From assembly GCF_000455325.1 (NCBI RefSeq), contig NZ_HG322951.1, forward strand, positions 3,826,493-3,890,492: DNA of 64,000 nt, given 5' to 3'. Of this stretch, positions 14,907 to 23,245 are shown in pieces. Numbering within the stretch: the stretch's first letter is position 1; every line of letters begins with the position of its first letter. Both the position numbers and the translations under genes were made by a program. The notes below the pieces were generated by a model that was given only the letters and a program-made list of their open reading frames with translations, did not search any database and had not been told where the DNA came from. Source of the DNA: Mycolicibacterium septicum DSM 44393 (GTDB lineage Bacteria > Actinomycetota > Actinomycetes > Mycobacteriales > Mycobacteriaceae).

Positions 14907-15728
14907 GTGAGGCTTGAAGGCAAGGTTGCATTGGTCACCGGCGCTACCGGCGGTATGGGCGGCGCGTCGGCCCGCCTGTTCGCCAAGGAAGGCGCAGCTG
15001 TTCTGGTGGCCGCGCGTCACCAAGAACTAGCCGACCCGATCGTGCAGGAGATCACCGACGCCGGCGGCAAGGCAGCGTTTGTGTCCCTGGACATTACCGC
15101 GCACGAACAGTGGGAGGCAGCAGTCCAGCAGGCCAAGGATCAGTTCGGTGGATTGCACATCCTGATGAATGTCGTCGGAAGCAACGATCTCGTCATGCTC
15201 CCCGACGTCGACCTCGATGCCTGGAACAAGGTTTTCGAAATCAACGTCACCGCCACCATGGTCGGCATGAAGACCTGCGCACCGCTGATCCGCGACTCCG
15301 GTGGCGGCTCGATCGTCAATATCGGTTCCGTCGGCGGACTTTCAGGAACCTTCTCCACTGCCTACTCCTCATCCAAGTGGGCATTGGAAGGTCTGTCCCG
15401 CTCAGCGGCCTACATCTACGCAGACTGGGGCATCCGCTGCAACGTCATACAACCCGGATTCATCAAAACCAAGATGACAGCCCCCATGCAATCCAACCCC
15501 GCGCTCAAGGCCGTGGTCGACCAGCAGATGAACGACACCGTGCTGCTGCGCCGCATGGGCGAACCAGAAGAAATCGCCAACACAGCGCTGTTTCTTGCCA
15601 GCGACGAATCTTCCTACATCACGGGCACCGACATCGTCGTGGACGGCGGATGGTTCTCCGCCGCCGCCTATCTCACCAACGAACGACGCAACCACATGCT
15701 CGACATGATGCAGCAAGCCAAAAAATAG
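14907..15728 (+). CDS. Short-chain dehydrogenase/reductase
   Basis: 273-aa classical SDR with Rossmann glycine motif TGATGGMGG (residues 10-18), catalytic Ser (NIGSVGG) and Tyr-x-x-x-Lys (AYSSSKWA), plus the C-terminal YITGTDIVVDGGW signature. The usual NNAG is NVVG here, a mild deviation. Start GTG 14907 is preceded by CAGGAGG. It probably oxidises or reduces a hydroxyl/keto group with NAD(P)(H) and closes the exporter block; the substrate is not known. Confidence 0.9.
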   Translation: MRLEGKVALVTGATGGMGGASARLFAKEGAAVLVAARHQELADPIVQEITDAGGKAAFVSLDITAHEQWEAAVQQAKDQFGGLHILMNVVGSNDLVMLPDVDLDAWNKVFEINVTATMVGMKTCAPLIRDSGGGSIVNIGSVGGLSGTFSTAYSSSKWALEGLSRSAAYIYADWGIRCNVIQPGFIKTKMTAPMQSNPALKAVVDQQMNDTVLLRRMGEPEEIANTALFLASDESSYITGTDIVVDGGWFSAAAYLTNERRNHMLDMMQQAKK

Positions 15729-15965
15729 TGCCTAAGAACTTTTCAAGCCGAATTCGATAGCCGGGTCGGAAACTGCGCATCCAGCAAACGAGACACCGGT
15801 CGGGCATTCATGCCATCTTCGTTGCATCGCAGTGGCGACGGGACCGCTCAATCACCTCCGCCGGACTGTTCTCGGGATCTCACCGCACCGTCGTTCAGCG
15901 AGGAATACGGCGGAATCGAATACGGAGGGTTACCAGTAGTCGGACCCTCCTGCCAGAGTCGATAC

Positions 15966-16454
15966 ATGGCCGACCCAGTGTTGACGGCGAGATCAGATGC
16001 AGGGTTCCTCCGCTGTTCTCCACTCGACGGGTGCGGCAAATTGAAACCCCGAAAACAGATAGTGCGGCTACGGCCCGATCCGTTATGTGGGGCGTGCTAC
16101 CAACGGTCCCGGCGGCTTCTGCAAGACCCCCGAGAGGTTCGGCGTGCAAATCTGTGGGCTAAGTATCGGATCACGCCCGAGGAATACGATTCTCTTCGGG
16201 CGGCGCAGGAATACCGTTGCGCCATCTGCGGACGAGATGAAACTGCGATTGATCTGAAACGTGTCGGCGGTCGTCCGCGCACGGACGGCAAACCGCTCGC
16301 GAAAGTGCCCTTGGCGGTCGATCACGATCACGTCAGCGGCGCAGTTCGCGGATTGTTGTGCCCGTCGTGTAATGCTGGATTAGGTGCATTCGGCGACGAT
16401 CCCGTGCGCCTGGCCGCGGCAATCAACTACCTTCGGGGCGCACCTGTCCCCTGA
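15966..16454 (+). CDS. Recombination endonuclease VII-like protein
   Basis: 162 aa. The segment EYDSLRAAQEYRCAICGRDE, then LAVDHDHVSGAVRGLLCPSCNAGLGAFGDDP, matches the His-Me finger endonuclease VII fold: two CxxC zinc pairs flank DHDH and the terminal Asn/His region. An extra N-terminal CxxC pair is present (CSPLDGCG and CGAC). T4 endonuclease VII resolves branched DNA, and such proteins are common in mycobacteriophages. ATG 15966 is chosen; an upstream in-frame start at 15810 adds low-complexity sequence. Probably a phage or island remnant. Confidence 0.8.
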   Translation: MADPVLTARSDAGFLRCSPLDGCGKLKPRKQIVRLRPDPLCGACYQRSRRLLQDPREVRRANLWAKYRITPEEYDSLRAAQEYRCAICGRDETAIDLKRVGGRPRTDGKPLAKVPLAVDHDHVSGAVRGLLCPSCNAGLGAFGDDPVRLAAAINYLRGAPVP

Positions 16455-16700
16455 GGCCGCGTAGCGCGGTCACAGATGGCGCACCCTGAAGGTGGGATGC
16501 CGAATCGCCCGGCGTCGGTCTTGGCATGCGCCTGTGGTCGACCGCGACTCCATCGACAGACAGGATCGCCTCTCCGCCCAACTCCCGCCACTGTCGTACA
16601 TGCAAAACAACGTCACTGGCGACTCCCCGTCGGGCAGCGGCCCGATCGTCGGGCGCGTCATAGGACGTGCTCTGGAAGCCCCCAGCAATAATCACCACTT

Positions 16701-17615
16701 GTGACCGAACAAGCACCGACCCAAGTCGGGCCGCCCCCCAACCTGGCCGTCGGCATCATCAAAGCCTTGCGACCTCGGCAGTGGATCAAGAACGTCCTGG
16801 TGGTGGCTGCACCTCTGGCGACTCTCGGCGGCGATGTCCACTACGACTACGGTGATCTCTTCTTCAAAGTAGGTGTCGCGTTTGTGGCGTTCAGTTTGGC
16901 TGCATCCTCGATCTATCTCGTCAATGACGCCCGTGATGTGGAGGCCGACCGCCAGCATCCGACCAAGCGCTTCCGGCCTATCGCCGCTGGGGTGGTCTCC
17001 CCTGCTCTCGCGTACGCACTGGCAATCGTGCTCGCCGTGACCACGCTGGCGATCTCGGCGGCGATTGCGCCATCCCTCGCGCTCGTGATCGGGGTCTATC
17101 TGGCGATCCAGCTCGGCTACTGCTTCGGTCTCAAACATCAAGCCGTGCTTGATATCTGCATTGTCTCCTCGGCCTACCTGATGAGAGCGATCGCTGGTGG
17201 TGCGGCGACGGGTATCCCGCTGTCGCAGTGGTTCTTGTTGGTGATGGCGTTCGCATCGCTGTTCATGGTTGCAGGCAAACGCTATGCCGAACTTCAACTC
17301 GCTGAGCGGACGGGTGCGAAGATCCGCAAATCGCTGGAGGGCTATACCGATACGTACCTGCGGTTTGTGTGGACGATGTCCGCCACCGCCGTCGTCGTGT
17401 GCTACGGGCTGTGGGCATTCGAGCGCGACGGCCATTCCGGGTCATGGTTTGCCGTCTCGATGGTCCCGATCACCATCGCAGTCCTGCGCTACGCAGTTGA
17501 CGTCGACGGTGGCGTTGCCGGCGAGCCCGAAGACATCGTTCTGCAAGACCGCGTGTTGCAGGTACTGGGCGTAGCGTGGATCGCGATCATCGGCGTTGCA
17601 ATCGTTTTGGCGTGA
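16701..17615 (+). CDS. UbiA-family prenyltransferase, decaprenyl-phosphate phosphoribosyltransferase-like
   Basis: 304-aa polytopic membrane enzyme. The N-terminal RPRQWIKNVLVVAAPLA and the Asp-rich NDARDVEADRQHPTKRFRPIA motif are those of UbiA-type decaprenyl-phosphate phosphoribosyltransferases (Rv3806c type), which transfer phosphoribose to decaprenyl phosphate for arabinan synthesis. The second Asp region here reads GLKHQAVLDICIV. Start is GTG 16701. The canonical gene sits in the arabinogalactan cluster near glfT2, which is not around here, so this is probably a second, displaced copy next to mobile-type genes (inference). Confidence 0.85.
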   Translation: MTEQAPTQVGPPPNLAVGIIKALRPRQWIKNVLVVAAPLATLGGDVHYDYGDLFFKVGVAFVAFSLAASSIYLVNDARDVEADRQHPTKRFRPIAAGVVSPALAYALAIVLAVTTLAISAAIAPSLALVIGVYLAIQLGYCFGLKHQAVLDICIVSSAYLMRAIAGGAATGIPLSQWFLLVMAFASLFMVAGKRYAELQLAERTGAKIRKSLEGYTDTYLRFVWTMSATAVVVCYGLWAFERDGHSGSWFAVSMVPITIAVLRYAVDVDGGVAGEPEDIVLQDRVLQVLGVAWIAIIGVAIVLA

Positions 17616-17671
17616 GTCACACGGCATAGAACGAACCCCATCACGTTGTTCCCCACCATGTTTCGCGGCCG

Positions 17672-18475
17672 TTACCGGTTTCTCGGTTTTCGCCCCAGCA
17701 GGTCGTGTTCCAGGAAATCTCGGAAGATTCGCGCGAGATTCTGCGCGGTTGCGTCGGAGTAATCACCGAGTCGGTTTCCGAGTTGAAACGCCTCATTGAT
17801 GATGGCCCGCCGTGGCAGCTCAGCACGGACCTCGTCGCCGAATTCCGTCTGTACCTGTTCCTTGATCGACTGGTCGATGCCGTTTCTGCTGTCGAAACCG
17901 GATAAAACGACACCACACCACCTGAGTGGATGTGTCCGTTGGATGCGCTCAACCCTGTCACGGGCCTCGCGGGCTTTGCGTACCGCATCGAGGGTCGGCG
18001 CGATCGGCGCGTACGCAACATCACCTAGATGCATTGCCAGGGCTTCCAGAGAGCCAGTCCGGCCGCCGGTGTCGATCAAGACAATGTCATAACGGCCAAA
18101 GATGCCGGCAGCGTCGAAGATGGCCCGCAACAATCCGGTGTCCGGTACGCCGAAGCCGGCAACACGGCCTAACGAAGCACCTGCGGGCAGCAAATCGATG
18201 CCGGGCCATCTGGTTTCAATGATCTCCTCATCGATTCGCTTCGCGCCCTTGTCGGGATTCCCCCAGAAACTGATATCGGCATCCTCCAGCACTGAACCCA
18301 AGCCGGTCGAATGCTGCGACACTCCGAAGTGGTTGGACAGATTTCGCTCTGGGTCTGCGTCGACCAACAACGCGGAGATCCCGGCCCGCGAGGCCTCCCC
18401 CGCCAGCATCATCTGCCATAGCGTTTTCGCTGTTCCGCCCTTACCCGAAAGCACCAGCGCCGACACAGCTACCAT
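17672..18475 (-). CDS. ParA/MinD-type ATPase without ParB partner
   Basis: 267-aa deviant Walker A ATPase: SGKGGTAKT at residues 10-18, DADPERN at about 41, and Walker B IVLIDTGG. ParA proteins partition DNA or position complexes through ATP-dependent dimerisation. No ParB, CopG partner or parS-like iterons are visible next to it, and there is no N-terminal HTH. Neighbours are the displaced UbiA gene (convergent) and YaeQ (divergent). It could be a remnant of an integrated plasmid or element. Confidence 0.85.
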   Translation of the reverse strand: MVAVSALVLSGKGGTAKTLWQMMLAGEASRAGISALLVDADPERNLSNHFGVSQHSTGLGSVLEDADISFWGNPDKGAKRIDEEIIETRWPGIDLLPAGASLGRVAGFGVPDTGLLRAIFDAAGIFGRYDIVLIDTGGRTGSLEALAMHLGDVAYAPIAPTLDAVRKAREARDRVERIQRTHPLRWCGVVLSGFDSRNGIDQSIKEQVQTEFGDEVRAELPRRAIINEAFQLGNRLGDYSDATAQNLARIFRDFLEHDLLGRKPRNR

Positions 18476-18733
18476 TGCGAGTCTCTATGCAATGCCTGAC
18501 TCACCTCGCTGAATTCCTCCATCGTGTTCGCGCTGTTGCCAGACACGCCGCAGGGGCCTCGTGTCCTGCCACTGCGCCCGCCGACACCGTGATCAACTGA
18601 CCTTAGCCATCGCCGATGACGACATCGACGACGGCGCCTCCGCCTCGCACCCGCTGTGCTACGCGCCGACGGCCAGCGCGGCCTCAAAGCGGCCCGACTA
18701 GTCGGGGGAAACCACCCGGGTGGACACTATGAC

Positions 18734-19285
18734 GTGGCCCTTTCTGCAACAGTATTCAAAGTCGAACTTGGCGTCTCCGATGTCGATCACGGTTACTACG
18801 CCGATCACACGCTGACCGTGGCCCGTCATCCCAGTGAGACCGATGAGCGGATGGTCGTGCGGTTGTTGGCGTTTGGGCTGCGCGCACACCGGCTCAGCAA
18901 CGTCGACGGTGAGTTGGTGTTCGGGGCGGGCCTGTCCACCCCCGGCGTACCGGACTTGCGGCTCGCCGACTACACCGGCCGGATCTTGGAGTGGATCAAC
19001 GTCGGCCAGCCCGACGACCGCGTCTTGGGCAAGGCGGCCAGCCAGGCCGACCAGGTGCTGCTGTTTCCGTTTGCCGCCGGCGTGGCCACCTGGTGGCGCA
19101 CCGTCGGCCCCAAAGTGGCGGGGCTGGCGAACCTATCGGTGGTGCAGATACCGCACGCACCGGTGCAGCAGCTGGCCCAGACCGTCGATCGACGGGTCTC
19201 GGCCCAGGTGATGATGATCGAGGGTCAGGTGACGATGACCGTAGGCGGAGTCGATGTCACCTTCACGCCTGAGCCATTGAAGTGA
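18734..19285 (+). CDS. yaeQ: YaeQ family protein
   Basis: 183 aa, close to the 181-aa E. coli YaeQ. Characteristic segments are ALSATVFKVELGVSDVDHGYYADHTLTVARHPSETDERMVVRLLAF cut at VFKVEL and HPSETDER, and a C-terminal Asp/Glu pattern of the PD-(D/E)XK-like fold. The molecular role is not established; it can compensate for RfaH loss in enterics. GTG 18734 is chosen because the family starts there; an upstream in-frame start at 18656 lacks conservation. Confidence 0.9.
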   Translation: MALSATVFKVELGVSDVDHGYYADHTLTVARHPSETDERMVVRLLAFGLRAHRLSNVDGELVFGAGLSTPGVPDLRLADYTGRILEWINVGQPDDRVLGKAASQADQVLLFPFAAGVATWWRTVGPKVAGLANLSVVQIPHAPVQQLAQTVDRRVSAQVMMIEGQVTMTVGGVDVTFTPEPLK

Positions 19286-19356
19286 GCGTCTGATCCCGAG
19301 GTGCTGGTCGATGGCTCGATCTGTGCGCTGCCACCGCCTCGCTCTCTAGCCTCGCA

Positions 19357-20724
19357 CTAAACGCCGCCGCGGCGCAGCATTCGGCCCTGTGCGGTCTGGA
19401 AGTCAATCTTCTTGCCGCGCAACCAGGTACTCGTCACGACGCCGGCGAGTGCACGTCCGTCGTACGGGGTGATCGGGTTCTTGTGGTGCAGCTTGTGCAC
19501 GTCGACGACCTGCGCAGACTCGGGCTCGAAGATCGCGAAGTCAGCGTCGTAGCCGAGTGCGATCTTGCCCTTGTTGTTCAGGCCGGCGAGTGCGGCGGGT
19601 TTGGCCGCCATCCACTCGAGCACCTGCTCCAGTTTGATTCCTCGACGCTTGGCCTCGGTCCAGATCAACGACAGACCGAGCTGTAGCGACGCGACGCCGC
19701 CCCATGCAACGCCGAAGTCACCGTTCTCGAGGTCCTTCAGGTCGACCGTCGACGGTGAGTGGTCAGAGACGATGCAGTCGATCGTGCCGTCGAGCAGGCC
19801 CTGCCAGAGCAGTTCCCGATTCGACGCCTCACGGATCGGCGGACAGCATTTGAACGCGGTTGCGCCATTGGGGATCTCCTCGGCGAGGAGCGTCAAGTAG
19901 TGCGGGCACGTCTCGACCGAGATCCTGACGCCGTCGCGCTTGGCAGTCGCGAGCATCGGCAGGGCGTCCGACGACGACAGATGCAGAATGTGCGCGCGGG
20001 CGCCGGTCCACCGAGCGCGCTCGATCACCTCGGCGATCGCCACGTTCTCGGCGCCGCGCGGCCGCGACGCGAGGAAGCGTTCGTACCGGTCCCCCTCTGC
20101 CGACGGGGCGTGGTCGATAGCGCGGGAGTCCTCGGCGTGCACGATCATCATGGAGTCGAAGCCGGCCAGCACGGCCATGTCCTTCTCCATCTCGTCGGCG
20201 TCGAGATGCGGGAATTCGTCGACGCCGGAGTGCAGTAGGAAGCACTTGAATCCGAACACGCCATCGTCGTGCAGACCGCGCAGATCGTCGGTGTTGCCGG
20301 GGATCGCGCCGCCCCAGAAACCGACATCGATGTGCGTCTTGCCCGATGCGGCCGCGCGCTTGGCGTTAAGCGCTTCGACGTTGACCGTCGGCGGAATCGA
20401 GTTCAGCGGCATGTCGATCAGCGTGGTCACCCCGCCCGCCGCCGCTGCGCGGGTAGCCGAGTCGAACCCCTCCCACTCGGTGCGGCCCGGCTCGTTGACG
20501 TGCACGTGCGTGTCGACCAGGCCGGGAATCATGACCTGCGCGTCGGTGAGTTCGACGATCTCCGCGCCGGTGAGGCCGCTCCCCAGCGGCTCGATCGCAA
20601 CGACGCGACCGTCGCGGATACCGATCTCGCGGGCGACGATCCCCGCGGTCGTCAGCGTGCGCTCGCCACGGACCACCAGGTCGAATTCGGGTTGGTTGGA
20701 CCGCTCCCCTGCGTCGGCTGTCAT
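19357..20724 (-). CDS. allB: Allantoinase
   Basis: 455-aa amidohydrolase that opens the hydantoin ring of allantoin to allantoate. Metal ligands are visible: HVH in VDTHVHVNEPG, the carboxylated Lys in FGFKCFLL, His in IVHAEDS, His in HILHLSSSD and Asp in VSDHSPS. ATG 20724 is preferred because GGAGAG stands 7 bp before it; a longer in-frame start at 20790 would run across the operator at 20753-20767. It is divergent from the permease gene and shares its regulatory region. Confidence 0.95.
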   Translation of the reverse strand: MTADAGERSNQPEFDLVVRGERTLTTAGIVAREIGIRDGRVVAIEPLGSGLTGAEIVELTDAQVMIPGLVDTHVHVNEPGRTEWEGFDSATRAAAAGGVTTLIDMPLNSIPPTVNVEALNAKRAAASGKTHIDVGFWGGAIPGNTDDLRGLHDDGVFGFKCFLLHSGVDEFPHLDADEMEKDMAVLAGFDSMMIVHAEDSRAIDHAPSAEGDRYERFLASRPRGAENVAIAEVIERARWTGARAHILHLSSSDALPMLATAKRDGVRISVETCPHYLTLLAEEIPNGATAFKCCPPIREASNRELLWQGLLDGTIDCIVSDHSPSTVDLKDLENGDFGVAWGGVASLQLGLSLIWTEAKRRGIKLEQVLEWMAAKPAALAGLNNKGKIALGYDADFAIFEPESAQVVDVHKLHHKNPITPYDGRALAGVVTSTWLRGKKIDFQTAQGRMLRRGGV

Positions 20725-20752
20725 CGGTAGCTCTCCATGGCTAGCAGCATAA

Positions 20753-20767
20753 TTCCTCATCGTGGAA
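20753..20767. promoter_or_regulatory. AllR-type operator, site 1 (allantoinase)
   Basis: TTCCTCATCGTGGAA, 29 bp upstream of the allantoinase start. It is one of four near-identical 15-bp imperfect palindromes (pattern TTCCNYAKNGYGGAW) placed before each transcription unit of the allantoin locus; presumed binding site of the IclR-family regulator encoded at 25513. Confidence 0.7.
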
Positions 20768-20883
20768 ATGACACTCCACCGTCCGGGCAACCATAAATGT
20801 GAGCGTCGACACAGTCAATCGCGCCAAAAGCTTGACAGCCGGTGTACGGATACGACTTACTTACTGAATCCGTGGAATATTAC

Positions 20884-20898
20884 TTCCACAGAGTGGAA
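20884..20898. promoter_or_regulatory. AllR-type operator, site 2 (permease)
   Basis: TTCCACAGAGTGGAA, a perfect palindrome with 6-bp arms around AGA, 50 bp upstream of the permease start. An additional half-site GTGGAA at 20872-20877 forms an overlapping palindrome with its left arm. Confidence 0.75.
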
Positions 20899-20948
20899 TG
20901 TTTGCGGCGGCGTTGAGCGTCGTCGCTCCGACCGTGACAGGCGAATCC

Positions 20949-22454
20949 ATGACCACAGAGTCCACCGGGCTGATCGGCGACTCCGACCGTACCGATGCAA
21001 CCCCACTCGCCGACGTGAGTCCGCATCTGTACAACGCCGATCTCGCGCCCACCAAGCGCGAAGGTCGACGGTGGGGCGCGTACAACATCTTCACGTTGTG
21101 GGCCAACGACGTGCACAGCCTGGGCAACTATTCGTTCGCCATCGGACTGTTCGCCCTCGGCCTCGGTGGGTGGCAGATCCTGGTGGCGCTCGGACTCGGC
21201 GGCGCCTTCCTCTTCTTACTGCTCAGCCTTTCCGGGTTCATGGGAGAAAAGACCGGCGTCCCGTTCCCGGTGATGAGCCGCATCGCATTCGGCATCCGCG
21301 GCGCGCAGATCCCCGCCATCGTTCGCGGCGCGGTCGCGATCGCATGGTTCGGCATCCAGACCTACCTCGCGTCCGTCGTGCTGCGCATCTTGATCATCGC
21401 GCTCGCACCGTCGGCCCAAACTCTCGACACGAACAGCTTCCTGGGGTTGTCGACGCTCGGCTGGATCTCATTCGTCGCGCTGTGGGTGATCCAGGTGGTC
21501 ATCGTCAGCTACGGCATGGAAATGATCCGCAAGTACGAGGCGTTCGCCGGTCCGGTCATTCTGATCACGATGGTGACGCTCGCGATCTGGATGCTCAACA
21601 ACGCCGACTGGGCCATCGCGTGGACGACGCCCGACTCGCTGACCGGCGCCGACATGTGGCTGAAGATCGTCGGCGGCGCCAGCTTGTGGGTCGCGATCTA
21701 CGGCACGTTCGTCCTCAACTTCTGCGACTTCACCCGGAACGCGAAGTCGAAGCGGGCGATCGTGAAAGGCAACTTCTGGGGCATCCCGCTCAACATGCTC
21801 GTGTTCGGCAGCATCGTCATCACTCTGGCCGGCGCTCAGTTCCGCATCGACGGACGCATCATCGAGGCGCCCGCCGACATCGTCAAGGAAATCCCGAACA
21901 CCCTCTTGCTGGTGCTCGCGGGACTCGCCCTGCTGATCCTGACTGTCGCCGTGAACATGATGGCCAACTTCGTCGCACCGATCTATGCGCTCAACAACCT
22001 GTTCCCAAAGCACCTGAACTTCCGTCGCGCAGCATTCATCTCGGCCGTCATCGGCCTGGTGATCCTGCCGTGGAACCTGTACAACTCCCCCGCCGTCATC
22101 AACTACTTCCTCGGTGGCCTGGGTGCCATTCTCGGGCCGCTGTTCGGCATCATCATGGCCGACTACTGGCTGGTGCGTCGTGCCAACATCAACGTCCTAG
22201 CCCTGTTCACGACCGACGCCCAGGGTGAATACCACTACGCCAAGGGCATCAACGTGCGCGCCGTGGTCGCCCTCGTCATCACCGCGGTCGTAGCGCTGGC
22301 GCTGGCGTTCGTTCCGGCGTTCCAGGTCGTCTCGGAGTTCTCCTGGTTCATCGGCGCCGGACTCGGTGCGATCGTGTACCTGGCGGTCGCGGACCGCCGC
22401 GGACCGTTCAACGATGTCTCCGGCGAGCCGATCGCCGTGGCCAGCACGCACTAG
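20949..22454 (+). CDS. NCS1-family allantoin permease
   Basis: 501-aa nucleobase-cation-symport-1 transporter with about twelve membrane helices. The N-terminal segment GAYNIFTLWANDVHSLGNYSFAIG matches the NCS1 TM1 signature (WxNDVHxxGNY), which binds the hydantoin/purine ring. FVLNFCDFTRNAK in TM6-7 and NLFPKHLNFRRAAFIS fit allantoin/hydantoin carriers such as PucI/Mhp1. ATG 20949 lies downstream of the operator; an earlier in-frame ATG at 20898 would overlap it. It imports allantoin for the pathway encoded around it. Confidence 0.93.
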   Translation: MTTESTGLIGDSDRTDATPLADVSPHLYNADLAPTKREGRRWGAYNIFTLWANDVHSLGNYSFAIGLFALGLGGWQILVALGLGGAFLFLLLSLSGFMGEKTGVPFPVMSRIAFGIRGAQIPAIVRGAVAIAWFGIQTYLASVVLRILIIALAPSAQTLDTNSFLGLSTLGWISFVALWVIQVVIVSYGMEMIRKYEAFAGPVILITMVTLAIWMLNNADWAIAWTTPDSLTGADMWLKIVGGASLWVAIYGTFVLNFCDFTRNAKSKRAIVKGNFWGIPLNMLVFGSIVITLAGAQFRIDGRIIEAPADIVKEIPNTLLLVLAGLALLILTVAVNMMANFVAPIYALNNLFPKHLNFRRAAFISAVIGLVILPWNLYNSPAVINYFLGGLGAILGPLFGIIMADYWLVRRANINVLALFTTDAQGEYHYAKGINVRAVVALVITAVVALALAFVPAFQVVSEFSWFIGAGLGAIVYLAVADRRGPFNDVSGEPIAVASTH

Positions 22455-22465
22455 TAGGGACCGTC

Positions 22466-23188
22466 ATGAGAATCCTGGTAGCCAACGTCAACACGACCGT
22501 GTCGATGACCGACGCGATCGCCGAGTCGGCGCGCGGTGTCGCGTCGCCGGGTACCGAGATCGTCGGAATCACCCCGCGTTTCGGTGCGGACTCGTGTGAA
22601 GGAAACTTCGAGAGCTATCTCGCGGCCATCGCTGTCATGGATGCGGTCACGTCCTACCCCGAGCCGTTCGACGCGGTGATCCAGGCCGGCTACGGCGAGC
22701 ACGGCCGGGAAGGCTTGCAGGAGTTGCTCGACGTCCCCGTTGTGGACATCACCGAGGCGGCCGCGTCGACGGCGATGTACCTCGGACACAAGTACTCGGT
22801 CGTCACCACGCTCGATCGCACCGTCCCGCTGATCGAAGACCGTCTCAAGCTCGCCGGCCTCGACGCACGATGCGCGTCGGTGCGGGCATCGGGCCTGGGT
22901 GTGCTCGAACTCGAATCCGATCCGGATCGGGCCGTCGAGGCGATCGTCCGCCAGGCGCGTGAGGCAGTCGAGAACGATCACGCCGAAGTGATCTGTCTCG
23001 GCTGCGGCGGCATGGCCGAACTCGAAGAGAAGGTGACGGCCGCGACGGGCGTCCCGATCGTCGACGGAGTCCGCTCGGCGGTGACCATCGCCGAAGGTCT
23101 GGTTCGGATGGGTCTGTCCACGTCGAAGGTGCGTACCTACGCGACTCCGCGCGAGAAGAAGGTCATCGGCTGGCCTTTTCAGTTGTAG
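22466..23188 (+). CDS. Allantoin/hydantoin racemase (Asp/Glu racemase family)
   Basis: 240 aa. Two-Cys racemase fold: the N-terminal MRILVANVNTTVSM phosphate-like loop, first catalytic region VIQAGYGEHG (Cys commonly at this spot is Gly here), and second catalytic Cys in VICLGCGGMAELE. It interconverts R- and S-allantoin so that the stereospecific allantoinase can use both. It follows the permease after 11 bp and is co-transcribed with it; a strong hairpin terminator follows at 23201. Confidence 0.85.
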   Translation: MRILVANVNTTVSMTDAIAESARGVASPGTEIVGITPRFGADSCEGNFESYLAAIAVMDAVTSYPEPFDAVIQAGYGEHGREGLQELLDVPVVDITEAAASTAMYLGHKYSVVTTLDRTVPLIEDRLKLAGLDARCASVRASGLGVLELESDPDRAVEAIVRQAREAVENDHAEVICLGCGGMAELEEKVTAATGVPIVDGVRSAVTIAEGLVRMGLSTSKVRTYATPREKKVIGWPFQL

Positions 23189-23200
23189 GCCAACGAAATA

Positions 23201-23240
23201 GACGAGACCGGGCGCCTCTTCCGAGGCGCCCGGTCTCGTC
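23201..23240. terminator. Bidirectional intrinsic terminator
   Basis: Perfect 18-bp GC-rich stem (left arm 23201-23218, right arm 23223-23240, loop TTCC) between the converging racemase and ureidoglycine aminohydrolase genes. No long U-tract on either side, as is usual in mycobacteria. Confidence 0.9.
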
Positions 23241-23245
23241 GTATG

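Noticed and set aside
16455..16700. Small genes between the endonuclease VII-like and UbiA-family genes
   Set aside because: Short frames of about 70 codons exist but have no ribosome site, motif or coding character.
20762..22228. Long plus-strand open frame overlapping the allantoin permease
   Set aside because: Arg/His-rich translation without motifs; it is a high-GC shadow of the permease gene in another frame.
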